A stretch of 64,000 nucleotides of DNA from Vulcanimicrobiota bacterium (GCA_027459645.1 DAIDHQ010000006.1:124001-188000); one strand, 5' to 3'; positions 32,805 to 41,660 are shown, counted from the stretch's first letter. The notes: generated by a model not told the origin, from the sequence alone. Made by a program: numbers and translations.

Positions 32805-34297
32805 TCGCTCTCCTCCGCGCTCGCCGCGGCCAGCTTCTTCCACTCGTCCTGTTCTTTCTTACTCGGCGCACCGAGAACGTCGAGCGCCGTGCGTAACCGT
32901 TCGCGAACCATGTCGCGGCCCAAGAGCTCCATCGCGTCAAAGAGCGGAACCGACGTGGGGCTGCCCGTGATCGCCACGTAGAACGGTCGCGCGACGTCGC
33001 GGAACTTACGCTCCAGCGCGTCGGCAACGCCTTTGAGCACGCGTTCTATACCCACGACGTTCCACTCGCGTAACGCATCGAGCTCCCATTGGGCGAGCGC
33101 AAACGCCTGACGCATCGCGAGATCGTCGAGTTTTCCGCCGCGCAACTGCTCCGCCGTGACCGGCAAGCGGCCCGCAAAGAAAAACGCGGTCAGTAACCCG
33201 AGGTCGCTCAAGCGCTCGATGCGGCTCTGCGCCAAACCGGCGATGCGCGACAAGCGCGCCGGCGCAAACGCCCACGAACGCACGCGCCCCACGAACGCGT
33301 CGTGATCGAGGCCTTCGCGAATAAAGCGGCCGTTGAGCCAGTCCAGCTTTGCGACGTCAAAGACGGGGCCGCCGAGCGGTATGTGCTCGACAGAAAATCG
33401 CTGCGCCATCTGTTCGAGCGACATCATTTCGTCTTGACCCTCGACGACCGAATTCGAAAGCAGTCCCAAGAAATTCAGTAAGGCTTCGGGCAAATAGCCC
33501 ATCGCCTGATAGAACAGAATGCCCGTCGGATTCTTGCGTTTGGACAGCTTGGACTTATCCGGATTGCGCAGGAGGGGAAGATGGATCAACTTCGGCATCT
33601 CCCAGCCGAAGTAGCGATAGAGCAGCACGTGCTTCGGCGCGCTCGAGACCCATTCTTCACCGCGCATCACGTGCGTGATTTCCATCAGATGATCGTCGAC
33701 GACGTTCGCCAGATGATAGGTCGGCAGGCCGTCGGATTTCATCAGCACCTGCATATCGACCGCACGCCACTCGAATTCGATCTTTCCGCGGCGCACATCT
33801 TCGACGACGCAAACGCCGGAATCGGGAACCTTCATGCGCACGACGTACGGTTCGCCTGCCGCTTCGCGGCGCGCGGTCTCTTCGGGCGGATACGTCAGGC
33901 ATAGGCCGTCATAGCGCGAAGGCTGCGCCGCAGCCCGCTGCGCCACACGCATCTCTTCGAGCCGCGCGGGCGTGCAGAAGCATTTGAACGCGTCGCCCTG
34001 GTCGAGCAACTGCCGAACGTGCTTCTTATAAATCTCGCTGCGTTCGCTCTGACGATATGGCCCGTGGGGACCGCCGATATCCGGACCTTCATCCCACGAT
34101 AGTCCCAGCCAATGCAGCGAATCGAGAATCGCGCGCTCGCTCTCGGGCGTGCTGCGCGCCTGATCCGTATCCTCGATGCGCAGCAAGAACTCGCCGCCAT
34201 GATGCTTTGCGAAACAGTAATTGACGAGCGCTACATACGCCGTGCCGACGTGCGGGTCGCCCGTCGGCGACGGCGCGACTCTGGTTCTAACTTTCAC
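32801..34297 (-). CDS. gltX: Glutamyl-tRNA synthetase
   Basis: Charges tRNA-Glu (possibly tRNA-Gln too if the organism uses GatCAB). The 498-residue class I synthetase has the HIGH-equivalent APSPTGDPHVGTAYVALVNY, SDGLPTYHLANVVDDHLMEI, HVMRGEEW and the KMSKS-equivalent KLSKRKNPTG. C-terminal anticodon-binding domain present. GTG start. It is the upstream gene of gltX-glmU, translationally coupled by a 4-bp overlap; its promoter must lie in the AT-rich strip between 34298 and the palindromic element at 34338. Confidence 0.97.
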   Translation of the reverse strand: MKVRTRVAPSPTGDPHVGTAYVALVNYCFAKHHGGEFLLRIEDTDQARSTPESERAILDSLHWLGLSWDEGPDIGGPHGPYRQSERSEIYKKHVRQLLDQGDAFKCFCTPARLEEMRVAQRAAAQPSRYDGLCLTYPPEETARREAAGEPYVVRMKVPDSGVCVVEDVRRGKIEFEWRAVDMQVLMKSDGLPTYHLANVVDDHLMEITHVMRGEEWVSSAPKHVLLYRYFGWEMPKLIHLPLLRNPDKSKLSKRKNPTGILFYQAMGYLPEALLNFLGLLSNSVVEGQDEMMSLEQMAQRFSVEHIPLGGPVFDVAKLDWLNGRFIREGLDHDAFVGRVRSWAFAPARLSRIAGLAQSRIERLSDLGLLTAFFFAGRLPVTAEQLRGGKLDDLAMRQAFALAQWELDALREWNVVGIERVLKGVADALERKFRDVARPFYVAITGSPTSVPLFDAMELLGRDMVRERLRTALDVLGAPSKKEQDEWKKLAAASAEESE

Positions 34298-34337
34298 GGT
34301 CTCTATTCTATTTCTTATTTTTCGAAGAGCTGTGTCG

Positions 34338-34497
34338 GTTGAGGCGTGGGCGCATGTGTGGGCGAAACCTGCAACTTTTTTGTGTAAAACAGGATGTTTT
34401 CTTCAAAACTTGTTTTCACAAAAAAGTGCCGGAACAGAAAATCCACAGGAGGTGGATTTTTGAGTGTTTTCGTCCACACATGCGCCCGCGCGTCAAC
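34338..34497. repeat. AT-rich palindromic element with terminal inverted repeats (MITE-like)
   Basis: A 160-bp element unlike its GC-rich surroundings. Terminal arms 34338-34367 and 34468-34497 match at 27 of 30 positions, with a perfect 14-bp core (GGGCGCATGTGTGG). Inside are a second imperfect inverted repeat (34374-34391 with 34411-34427, ACTTTTTTGTG...AAAACA) and a perfect 9-bp terminator hairpin (34438-34460). The right arm runs into the stop codon of the mutase small-subunit gene. No coding capacity. No clear target duplication at the ends. Confidence 0.65.
34438..34461 (-). terminator. Terminator of the acyl-CoA mutase operon
   Basis: Perfect 9-bp stem AAAATCCAC/GTGGATTTT with a 5-base loop; read on the minus strand it ends in a U-rich run, 32 bp past the mutase small-subunit stop. 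It lies inside the palindromic element and is T-rich in both directions. Confidence 0.75.
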
Positions 34498-34906
34498 CTA
34501 CCAACTCCCGGCGCTTTCCGCACTCACTCTCAACGAAGTCGATGATCTCTTGCAGCGGCGCGCCCGGCGTAAACACGGCCTTCACGCCCAGCTTACGCAG
34601 TTCGTCCGCGTCTTCGGGCGGAATCGTACCGCCGCCGAAAAAGACGACGTCTTCGGCGCCTTGCGCCTTGAGTTGTTCGAGCACGAGAGGGAAGAGCGTC
34701 ATGTGCGCGCCGGAGAGTATCGAAAGACCGATGCCGTCGGCATCCTCTTGAATCGCCGTTTGCACGATCTGCTCGGGCGTTTGGAAGAGCCCGGTGTAGA
34801 TGACTTCCATCCCCGCGTCGCGCAGCGCGCGCGCGATCACCTTCGCCCCGCGGTCGTGCCCGTCGAGGCCGGCCTTAGCGACGACGATGCGTAGTGGTCT
34901 TGCCAT
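34493..34906 (-). CDS. Acyl-CoA mutase small subunit (cobalamin-binding)
   Basis: A 137-residue B12-binding domain protein. It has the base-off cobalamin motif GLDGHDRGAKVIARAL (D-x-H-x-x-G), then GLSILSGAHMTLFP and FFGGGTIPPEDADELRKLGV. It supplies the corrinoid half of a two-subunit methylmalonyl-CoA-type mutase; the catalytic large subunit is encoded just upstream. Single-domain small subunits of this size occur with archaeal-type methylmalonyl-CoA mutases and isobutyryl-CoA mutases. Last gene of the operon. Confidence 0.95.
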   Translation of the reverse strand: MARPLRIVVAKAGLDGHDRGAKVIARALRDAGMEVIYTGLFQTPEQIVQTAIQEDADGIGLSILSGAHMTLFPLVLEQLKAQGAEDVVFFGGGTIPPEDADELRKLGVKAVFTPGAPLQEIIDFVESECGKRRELVG

Positions 34907-35021
34907 AAGCTCCCTTGTGTTGACGTTGTTCGCTCAAACGAAGCGCCTCTTCCAACTTGCTCTTGACTTCCGCGAGCGTTCGGCGCACGCGATGCCGGTC
35001 GAACTCATTTGCCAGACGCAT
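34875..35021 (-). CDS. Possible 48-residue protein between the mutase subunits
   Basis: A short frame starting at an ATG that overlaps the large-subunit stop (TAATG at 35019-35023) and ending 32 bp inside the small-subunit gene. Product: [20 protein letters not shown], a charged heptad-like helix (SKLEEALRLSEQ) and a basic tail. Codon choice looks like its neighbours. The fused stop-start arrangement is typical of real coupled genes here, and it fills the otherwise unexplained 114-bp gap between two subunits. No family known; could be a spacer without product. Confidence 0.4.
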   Translation of the reverse strand: MRLANEFDRHRVRRTLAEVKSKLEEALRLSEQRQHKGAYGKTTTHRRR

Positions 35022-36670
35022 TAAAATGCCGATCGCTCCGTGTAGCGCCCGAAGACCTTGACCATCGCATCGACGATCTCGCCTTCGGTGCAATAGGCGT
35101 TCACGCAATCGATGAGATGCGGCATGACGTTGTCGCCCTCATCGCGGCACGCACGTTCCAGTCGATCGAGCGTCGCTTGGACGCGAGCCGCGTCGCGACG
35201 CGAGCGCAGTTCGGCAAGAGAGCGGGACTGCTCGCGCGCAACTTCTTCGGTGATCCGCAGCAAGTCGATGTCGAGTTGCGGTTCTTCCTTCTGGAAGTAG
35301 TTGACGCCGACGATGATGCGGTCTTTGCTTTCGATCGAACGCTGGTAACGATAGCTCGCTTCAGCGATCTCTTTCTGGAAGAAGCCCGCTTCGATCGCCT
35401 CGATACAACCGCCGTACTCTTCGATCTGTTCGAAGTACGCTTCGGCCTGGCGCTCCATCTCGTCGGTCAACGCTTCGACGAAGTACGATCCGCCGAGCGG
35501 ATCCACGACGTTCGTCACGTTGGTTTCATATGCCAGAACCTGCTGGGTACGCAGCGCGATCTCGACGGATTTTTCCGTTGGGAGCGCCAGCACTTCATCC
35601 ATCGAGTTCGTGTGCAGCGATTGGGTGCCGCCGAGCACGGCCGCCATCGCTTCAAACGCCACGCGAACGATGTTGTTTTCGGGCTGCTGCGCCGTCGCGC
35701 TGCATCCGGCGGTCTGCGTGTGAAAGCGCAGCTGCCACGATTTGGGGTTCTTCGCACCGTAACGTTCGCGCATACGCTTGGCATAGATGCGGCGTGCGGC
35801 GCGGAACTTCGCGATCTCTTCGAAGAAATCGATGTGCGAGTTGAAGAAGTACGATAGACGCGGTGCGAACGAGTCGACGTCGAGTCCCCGCTTCATCGCC
35901 GCTTCGACGTACGCGAAGCCGTCGGCGAGCGTGAAGGCGAGTTCTTGCGCGGCCGTCGATCCGGCTTCGCGAATGTGATAGCCCGAAATCGAAATCGTAT
36001 TCCACTTCGGCATCTCGGTCGTGCAGAATTCGATCATGTCCACGATCACGCGCATGTGCGGACGCGGCGGGAAGATCCATTCTTTCTGCGCGATGTATTC
36101 TTTCAGGATGTCGGCTTGAATCGTTCCGCCGAGCTGTTTGCGGGAAATGCCCTTCTTCTCGGCAGCGGCGACGTATTGCGCGACGGCGATCGCGGCAGGC
36201 CCGTTGATCGTCATCGACGTCGTGATCGCGCCCATGTCGATGCCGTCGAAGAGCTGCTCCATGTCGAGCAGCGAATCGATCGCGACGCCGCACTTGCCGA
36301 CCTCGCCGCGCGCTTGCGGCGCGTCGGAGTCGTAGCCCATCAGCGTCGGCATGTCGAACGCGACGGAGAGTCCCATCTGTCCCTGTGAGAGCAGGAAATG
36401 ATAGCGCTCGTTCGTCTGTTTCGCGTTGCCGAACCCGGCGAATTGCCGCATCGTCCACAGCCGGTCGCGATAACCGTTCTTGTGAATGCCGCGGGTGTAG
36501 GGGTACTCTCCCGGAGGCGGGTTGAGATGGGTGACGTCCTCCGGCCCATAGACGGTCTTGAGCGGAACGTCCGAGAGCGTGCGGTCCACGGCACCCGAAC
36601 CCGGACCCGTCCGCAAGTACGCCTGCGACGCCTTCGCTCCCGTTTCGGGGCGGTCGATCATCTTAGCCAA
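35021..36670 (-). CDS. Methylmalonyl-CoA mutase family, large (catalytic) subunit
   Basis: A 549-residue adenosylcobalamin-dependent TIM-barrel mutase: [106 protein letters not shown]. It lacks the C-terminal B12 domain, which is the separate small subunit. The residue normally Tyr in R-G-x-Y-x-T-M-Y is His here (RGIHKNGY), so the substrate may be methylmalonyl-CoA or another branched acyl-CoA; I cannot decide. The frame starts at TTG 36670; an ATG at 36661 is the alternative. Operon with MeaB. Confidence 0.93.
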   Translation of the reverse strand: MAKMIDRPETGAKASQAYLRTGPGSGAVDRTLSDVPLKTVYGPEDVTHLNPPPGEYPYTRGIHKNGYRDRLWTMRQFAGFGNAKQTNERYHFLLSQGQMGLSVAFDMPTLMGYDSDAPQARGEVGKCGVAIDSLLDMEQLFDGIDMGAITTSMTINGPAAIAVAQYVAAAEKKGISRKQLGGTIQADILKEYIAQKEWIFPPRPHMRVIVDMIEFCTTEMPKWNTISISGYHIREAGSTAAQELAFTLADGFAYVEAAMKRGLDVDSFAPRLSYFFNSHIDFFEEIAKFRAARRIYAKRMRERYGAKNPKSWQLRFHTQTAGCSATAQQPENNIVRVAFEAMAAVLGGTQSLHTNSMDEVLALPTEKSVEIALRTQQVLAYETNVTNVVDPLGGSYFVEALTDEMERQAEAYFEQIEEYGGCIEAIEAGFFQKEIAEASYRYQRSIESKDRIIVGVNYFQKEEPQLDIDLLRITEEVAREQSRSLAELRSRRDAARVQATLDRLERACRDEGDNVMPHLIDCVNAYCTEGEIVDAMVKVFGRYTERSAF

Positions 36671-36800
36671 GCTGGAACTACCTCTTATGGTGTGTCGGAA
36701 GCCCTATTCTCCCAAACCCTCACCCGCCCCGCAAGGGCGCATGTCGTGGCCCCGGCCAAGCTTCCGGCCCACCGCCCGGCCGGTCCCGGCCCGGCACCCT

Positions 36801-37613
36801 CTAGCCGCTGAGGTCGTTCGGGAACACCGTCGTCAGGTAGTCGGGATCGCCGGCGCGCCGATGCGCTTCGTACTGCTTCGCATCGAAGAGCCAGGCCGGG
36901 AGCGCGTCCGGGAACTTCATCTTGAGCAACCGGACGATCCGATAGACCGGCTTGCGCAAATTCGGAGAATAGTAGATGACGATCCAATCGGCCGCGATGC
37001 GATAATTTCCGACCGTTTGAAAATCAACCGTCAATTCGGCTTTGCCGGCGAAGAGATTGAAATCCGGCGGCTCTACGTACCGCGCACGCCGTATGTCGTA
37101 GGTCTGCGTGTCGATCCACAACTCGCGCAGGGCATTGTGCATCGGATGGAAGCGGGGGCGCAAGCTTATGTGATACACGCTGCGTCCGTCGATCTTTTCG
37201 ATACCGTCCATCGTCACGTTGTAGAGACGTCCGTGCGCGGATACGGCGACGATCGTCTTGAGCGTCGCGCCCAGTTCCGTCGTCGGTGGCGCGGGCGTGG
37301 CTAAGGGCGCCGGCGTCGCGATCGCTTGCTGCACCGTGTAGGAGAGCGGGCCGACGAACGCCCGATAGATGCGCGCTTGCGGCAGCGTCTTTCCCGACGG
37401 ATAGAGCGACTCGTTCATCATCGAATCGCGCGCGCGAAACGCAATGCGATCCTGTTCGCCGTTTTCGTCGATCAGGTAGACGACGTACGGAGGCGAGCCG
37501 TACGACTGCAGCCGCGCGAGCGCATGATAGAGCACGGTATTCGCGGAAGGCATCGACGCCGGCTGTGCCGGCGGCGCGGCCGCCAAGATCAAAGCAAAAA
37601 GTACGGCAAACAT
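36801..37613 (-). CDS. Secreted LolA-like/outer-membrane-sorting-type protein of unknown function
   Basis: A 270-residue exported protein: short signal (MFAVLFALILAAAPPAQP), then repeated long beta-strand pairs: PPYVVYLIDENGEQDRIAFR, GRSVYHISLRPRF, LRELWIDTQTYDIRRARYV, AELTVDFQTVGNYRIAADWI. The half-barrel pattern resembles LolA/LppX-like or DUF4292-like lipid-binding proteins, but no diagnostic motif is present. It sits between meaB (43 bp upstream) and the mutase large subunit (130 bp downstream), an unexpected place for an exported protein. Confidence 0.7.
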   Translation of the reverse strand: MFAVLFALILAAAPPAQPASMPSANTVLYHALARLQSYGSPPYVVYLIDENGEQDRIAFRARDSMMNESLYPSGKTLPQARIYRAFVGPLSYTVQQAIATPAPLATPAPPTTELGATLKTIVAVSAHGRLYNVTMDGIEKIDGRSVYHISLRPRFHPMHNALRELWIDTQTYDIRRARYVEPPDFNLFAGKAELTVDFQTVGNYRIAADWIVIYYSPNLRKPVYRIVRLLKMKFPDALPAWLFDAKQYEAHRRAGDPDYLTTVFPNDLSG

Positions 37614-37656
37614 CTTACTGATCCGAAGGTTCGATCGCTCGCGACGCGCGCCGGCG

Positions 37657-38643
37657 TCACGTCAAGCCTTTGACTACCGCGCGCGGACGCGCCGCCTGAT
37701 CGCCGTCGTCGCCGCCCTCTTCGTCATCGCCCATGTTGAAATGCGCGAGCAAGATGCCGGCGGCGGCATAGGGATCGACGTCGGTGCGCGCGTGCTGCAA
37801 TTCGTGCTGCAGCCGCTTTTGAATGCGCCCGAGCGCGAGTTGGCGCACCTGATGCGTGAAGGCCTCGCGACGCTTCGTTTCGATTTCACCCGTCTCGTGT
37901 AAATACGCGACGTGGCTTTCGATCGCGCGCCACAGATCGTCGATGCCTTCGCCCGAAAGCGCCTGCGTCATCACGAGTTCCGGCACCCAGCCGGTGAATT
38001 GCAACATCTCCATCATGCCGCGAATCTCGCGGCGCATTTGATTGGCCATCGGGTGATCGGCCTTATTGACGACGAAGATGTCGGCAATCTCCATGATGCC
38101 GGCTTTGAGCACTTGAATGGAGTCGCCGCTCCCCGGCTGCAAGGCAACGAGTGTCGTCTGCGCGAGTTCCGCGATTTCGATTTCGCTCTGACCGACGCCG
38201 ACCGTTTCGATCAAGATGACGTCTAAGCCAAATGCATCCATCAAAAGCGCGGCGTCGGCACTGGCACCGGCAAGGCCGCCGAGATGCCCGCGGCTTGCCA
38301 TCGAGCGGATAAAGACGTCGGGATCGACGAAGTGCTCGGTTAGGCGAATCCGATCGCCCAGCAACGCTCCGTGCGAAAACGGGGAACTGGGATCGACGGA
38401 AATGACGCCGACGGTTTTACCAAGCGAGCGCGCTTTGCGCACGATAGCCGACGAAAGCGTCGACTTCCCCACGCCGGGCGGCCCGGTCAGGCCGATGGTG
38501 ATCGCGCGACCCGTGCGATTATAGAGGCGGCGGATCAGCTCCGCGCCGCGTCCGCTCTCCGCCCAGGAAATCGCGCGCGCCAAGCCGCGCGGGCGCCGTT
38601 GGTTGAATTCGCGCACGAGCGCGTCGATGCCGAGGTCTGCCAA
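37657..38643 (-). CDS. meaB: MeaB/ArgK family G-protein chaperone of the acyl-CoA mutase
   Basis: GTPase that loads cofactor onto and protects B12-dependent acyl-CoA mutases. The 328-residue protein has Walker A TGPPGVGKSTLSSAIVRKA, ISVDPSSPFSHGALLGDRIR, switch/DxxG-region LIETVGVGQSEIEIAELAQT, VVNKADHP for guanine specificity, and a C-terminal helical arm. Starts at TTG (38641-38643), 12 bp after the DUF4097 gene stop. Its presence next to both mutase subunits supports an active B12 mutase. Confidence 0.96.
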   Translation of the reverse strand: MADLGIDALVREFNQRRPRGLARAISWAESGRGAELIRRLYNRTGRAITIGLTGPPGVGKSTLSSAIVRKARSLGKTVGVISVDPSSPFSHGALLGDRIRLTEHFVDPDVFIRSMASRGHLGGLAGASADAALLMDAFGLDVILIETVGVGQSEIEIAELAQTTLVALQPGSGDSIQVLKAGIMEIADIFVVNKADHPMANQMRREIRGMMEMLQFTGWVPELVMTQALSGEGIDDLWRAIESHVAYLHETGEIETKRREAFTHQVRQLALGRIQKRLQHELQHARTDVDPYAAAGILLAHFNMGDDEEGGDDGDQAARPRAVVKGLT

Positions 38644-38655
38644 AACACGGCTGTA

Positions 38656-39330
38656 TTAACCGGCGCTGATGCCGATTCCGCCGTTCGAGGTCTTCACCGT
38701 GATCGTTCCGGGACCGCTGCCGTTGCCGAGCGCGTTTGAAACGGCGCCGTTCGACGTCGCCGTCTCGACGCGTGCGCGCGTTCCCTTCGGCACCCGGACG
38801 TTGACGCCGCCGTTATCGGTGTGCACGTCGATCGCGACGGGTTTGCCCTCCAGCGACGCCACGTTCACCGAAACGCCGCCGTTGTCGGTGCGGACGCGAA
38901 CGTCGGGACCGGCGTGATCCACGGAGACGCCGCCGTTGTCCGTACCGACGTCGACCGCACCGCGGACGCCGTCCACGCTCACACCGGCATTCACGCTTCG
39001 CACCGTCACGGTTTTAGTCGCGGGCACGTGTACGATCCACTTCACGCCTTTATGGTCGCCCCAGTGAAAAAGGCCGAAGAACGCGGTGTTGTGAGGCCCC
39101 GTGTATACCGCTGTAACGCGCGTCACGTTGCCGGTTCGATCGATGCGCGCGCGCACGTTCGGATTGGGCGTCTGCGCTTCGACGTCGACTTCGTTCTTGG
39201 CCCAACCGACGACGCTGACGTGGACGCCGACCCAGTTATTGGCCTTGACGGTCGTGACGAGAACCCCGCTGCCCGGTACGGGTGCAGAGGTCAGGGTGGC
39301 AGCGGCAAGGACGACGGCAAAGATACTCAT
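38656..39330 (-). CDS. Secreted DUF4097-type beta-strand repeat protein
   Basis: A 224-residue protein, signal-like start (MSIFAVVLAAATLTSAPV), then a right-handed beta-helix-like run of short repeats around the motif T-D/S-N-G-G-V-S-V (VGTDNGGVSVDHAG, VRTDNGGVSVNVAS, VHTDNGGVNVRVPK, VKTSNGGIGISAG). This is the hallmark of DUF4097/putative adhesin-type proteins, which occur in envelope-stress loci. The frame opens at 39432; the ATG at 39328-39330 is used. Divergent from the beta-lactamase-fold gene, 12 bp before meaB. Confidence 0.85.
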   Translation of the reverse strand: MSIFAVVLAAATLTSAPVPGSGVLVTTVKANNWVGVHVSVVGWAKNEVDVEAQTPNPNVRARIDRTGNVTRVTAVYTGPHNTAFFGLFHWGDHKGVKWIVHVPATKTVTVRSVNAGVSVDGVRGAVDVGTDNGGVSVDHAGPDVRVRTDNGGVSVNVASLEGKPVAIDVHTDNGGVNVRVPKGTRARVETATSNGAVSNALGNGSGPGTITVKTSNGGIGISAG

Positions 39331-39391
39331 GCTTGCTGTACGTTCGAGGGTAGGCACGGGTTTCAGCCACCCTTGTGGAAAGACCGCAGGA

Positions 39392-40714
39392 ATGCTGGCC
39401 GCCGCGTTACTGGCCGGATCGCTCGCGCTCACGCCCGCGCAATCGGATACGATCGATGCGCTCGTCGCGCGCGTGATGTCGGAGAACCATATAGCGGGCC
39501 TCTCGATCGGGATCGCGCGTAACGGCGACCCGCTCTTCGTGCGCGGCTACGGCTCGGCCAACCGCGAGACCGGCGCCGTCCCCGACGGAAACACGATCTA
39601 CGGCATCGGCTCGCTCACGAAGCAGTTCACCGCCGCGCTCGTGCTGCAAGAAGCGGCGCAACAGAAACTTTCGCTCTCGCAGACCGCCTACGGCGCAACG
39701 GTGCAGCAGCTGCTCGCGCAAACCAGCGGCCTTCCCACGTATACGACCGCCGGTGCCACGATCGACGCCGTCTTAAAAGAGCCGCCGCTCTTTAAAGCGG
39801 GCACGCAGTGGGCGTACAGCAATACGAACTATTACGTTTTGGGGACGCTGCTGCAAAATGCGACCGGCATTCCGTATGGCGATCTGTTGGCGCGGCAAAT
39901 CCTCGATCCGCTCCACCTGGAACGCACCCATCTCGCCCTGCCGTCGGGAGCGAATGCTGCGATCGGTTACGATTACGACGACGGAGGCTATATCGCGCTC
40001 GATCCGCAGGATGCGAACGAAACGCTCGAATTCTCCGCAGCGGGGATGAGCAGCAGCGTCAACGACATGCTGCAGTGGCTCAACGATCTGCGCACCGGGA
40101 AAGTCGTAAGTGCGGAAGACTTCGACCGCATGACCAACTCCGCGCAGTTAACCGACGGCGCGCCGACCCACTACGGATACGGGTTTTACATTCGCAATTG
40201 GTATGGATGGCGCACCGCCGAACACGCGGGCAACGTCGACGGCTATAGTGCCGACGACGCCATCGTGGTCGACGACGGCCTCGAGATCGTGGTGCTGGCA
40301 AACGCGTCGAACGTGTGGCTTCTTCCGCTCACGAAGAGCGTCGTCGCGATGCTGGAACCGCCGCGCGACACGGCGCTCGTGGTGAGCCTGAACGCGCCGC
40401 CCGTCAACGAAAATCCGCGTGTGACGCGAGAGATTCGCGCCATCGTGCTCGGCATCAAGAACGGGAGCCTGAACCGGTCGATGTTCACGCCGAAGCTCAA
40501 TCGAACGTTGACGCGCGGAGAGCTCGCGATCGGGCGAAAGCTCTTCACGGACGTGGGGCCGCTGCGCGATCTCGAGTTCGTGGAGCACTCGGTGAAGAAC
40601 GGCGTCGCGTACGAGAAGTACCGCGTCACGTTTTCCGTACAGCAGTTCTGGGTGACGATCAGCTACTACGGTTGGAAGATCAACACGCTCTCCGTCGAGC
40701 CGGACAACGAGTGA
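39392..40714 (+). CDS. Serine hydrolase, beta-lactamase (class C/penicillin-binding) family
   Basis: A 440-residue exported enzyme: weak signal peptide (MLAAALLAGSLALTPAQS), catalytic Ser-x-x-Lys in GIGSLTKQFTAAL, Tyr-x-Asn in WAYSNTNYY, and the third-motif region TAEHAGNVDGYSADDAIVV. About 100 further residues follow (from near 340), an extra C-terminal domain. Such enzymes include esterases, D-aminopeptidases and PBP4*-like proteins; true beta-lactamase activity cannot be assumed. The start at ATG 39392 is chosen from a much longer open frame whose upstream part is antisense to the DUF4097 gene. Confidence 0.9.
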   Translation: MLAAALLAGSLALTPAQSDTIDALVARVMSENHIAGLSIGIARNGDPLFVRGYGSANRETGAVPDGNTIYGIGSLTKQFTAALVLQEAAQQKLSLSQTAYGATVQQLLAQTSGLPTYTTAGATIDAVLKEPPLFKAGTQWAYSNTNYYVLGTLLQNATGIPYGDLLARQILDPLHLERTHLALPSGANAAIGYDYDDGGYIALDPQDANETLEFSAAGMSSSVNDMLQWLNDLRTGKVVSAEDFDRMTNSAQLTDGAPTHYGYGFYIRNWYGWRTAEHAGNVDGYSADDAIVVDDGLEIVVLANASNVWLLPLTKSVVAMLEPPRDTALVVSLNAPPVNENPRVTREIRAIVLGIKNGSLNRSMFTPKLNRTLTRGELAIGRKLFTDVGPLRDLEFVEHSVKNGVAYEKYRVTFSVQQFWVTISYYGWKINTLSVEPDNE

Positions 40715-40809
40715 TGGCTCGTAGGTGGTCGAGTTCGGCCGTGTTTCAAAGCGGGGCATCTGAGCGAGGCCCAAAGCCAGGATGGCGAGAGGGCCGAGGA
40801 AGTGAGTAG

Positions 40810-40859
40810 CGTTTTAGCAGGATGCTAAAACGCGCGCGTCCCCGCGTGAAACGGGGACG
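40810..40859. terminator. Two strong hairpins between convergent genes
   Basis: A perfect 10-bp stem CGTTTTAGCA/TGCTAAAACG (40810-40832) followed by a perfect 8-bp stem CGTCCCCG/CGGGGACG (40837-40859). They lie in the 157-bp gap between the convergent beta-lactamase-fold gene and uppS; neither has a long T tract, so they may be bidirectional weak terminators or mRNA 3'-end stabilisers. Confidence 0.55.
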
Positions 40860-40871
40860 AACCCGACCGCA

Positions 40872-41588
40872 TCACGAGCCAAAGCGGCGCTGACGGCTCG
40901 CGAACTCTTCGATCGCCGCTGAAAACTGCCGTTCGTCGAAATCGGGCCACATCACCGGAAGGGTGAGCAGTTCCGTGTAGGCGAGTTGATAGAGCAAGAA
41001 GTTCGAAACGCGATGTTCGGCACCGGTGCGTATGAGCAAGTCCGGGTCGCGGGCGTGCGGAGCGTACATGCGCGACGCGAGCGTGGCTTCGTCGATCGCA
41101 TCGGGAGAGAGCCGCGCGCTTGCGACGTCGCGTGCGATCGATTGCACCGCGCGAACGATTTCGCTTCGGCCGCTGTAGTTGAGCGCGAGCGCGAGCGTGA
41201 TCCGGGTGCCGCCTTTGGTCGAGGCAACCAGGTCGCGTAGCGCCGCTCGAGCCGGAAACGCGAAGGCGTCGAGCTCGCCGATGACTTCGACGCGCACGCC
41301 TTGGCGGATCAGGTCGGGCTTTTCGCTCTGCGCGCAGGCCGCGTAGAGCTGCATCAGCAGCCCGACTTCGCCCGCTTCGCGCCGCCAATTCTCGGTCGAG
41401 AAGCCGTAGACGGTCAAGCGCTCCACCCCGGCCGCAGCGGCCGACCGAACGGCCGACCGAAGTGCGTTCACGCCGCGGCGGTATCCCTCGACGATGGGAA
41501 GGCCGCGCTCTTTAGCCCAGCGACGGTTCCCGTCCATAATGACGGCGACGTGGCGCGGGGTGACGGCGAGCGACCGGGCTTCGATCAT
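40872..41588 (-). CDS. uppS: Isoprenyl transferase (undecaprenyl diphosphate synthase)
   Basis: Cis-prenyltransferase making the C55 carrier lipid for cell-wall synthesis. The 238-residue protein has HVAVIMDGNRRWAKERGLP, GYRRGVNALR, LTVYGFSTENWRR, ALNYSGRSEIVRA and the C-terminal DLLIRTGAEHRVSNFLLYQL with AYTELLTLPVMWPDF. The frame continues to 43037 as antisense of the tricorn gene; the ATG at 41586-41588 is the family start. Divergent from the tricorn homologue across 72 bp containing a perfect palindrome. Confidence 0.97.
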   Translation of the reverse strand: MIEARSLAVTPRHVAVIMDGNRRWAKERGLPIVEGYRRGVNALRSAVRSAAAAGVERLTVYGFSTENWRREAGEVGLLMQLYAACAQSEKPDLIRQGVRVEVIGELDAFAFPARAALRDLVASTKGGTRITLALALNYSGRSEIVRAVQSIARDVASARLSPDAIDEATLASRMYAPHARDPDLLIRTGAEHRVSNFLLYQLAYTELLTLPVMWPDFDERQFSAAIEEFASRQRRFGS

Positions 41589-41593
41589 GAATA

Positions 41594-41610
41594 ACTTTGT
41601 ATCACAAAGT
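41594..41610. promoter_or_regulatory. Palindromic operator candidate between uppS and the tricorn gene
   Basis: ACTTTGT-ATC-ACAAAGT, a perfect 7-bp inverted repeat in the 72-bp region shared by the two divergent genes and 5 bp upstream of the uppS ATG. AT-rich against the local background. Likely a binding site for a dimeric repressor; regulator unknown. Confidence 0.45.
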
Positions 41611-41660
41611 AACTCCCGGACGCAAGGGCGTACCGGCACTCCGCCAAACTCGTCGGTCCT

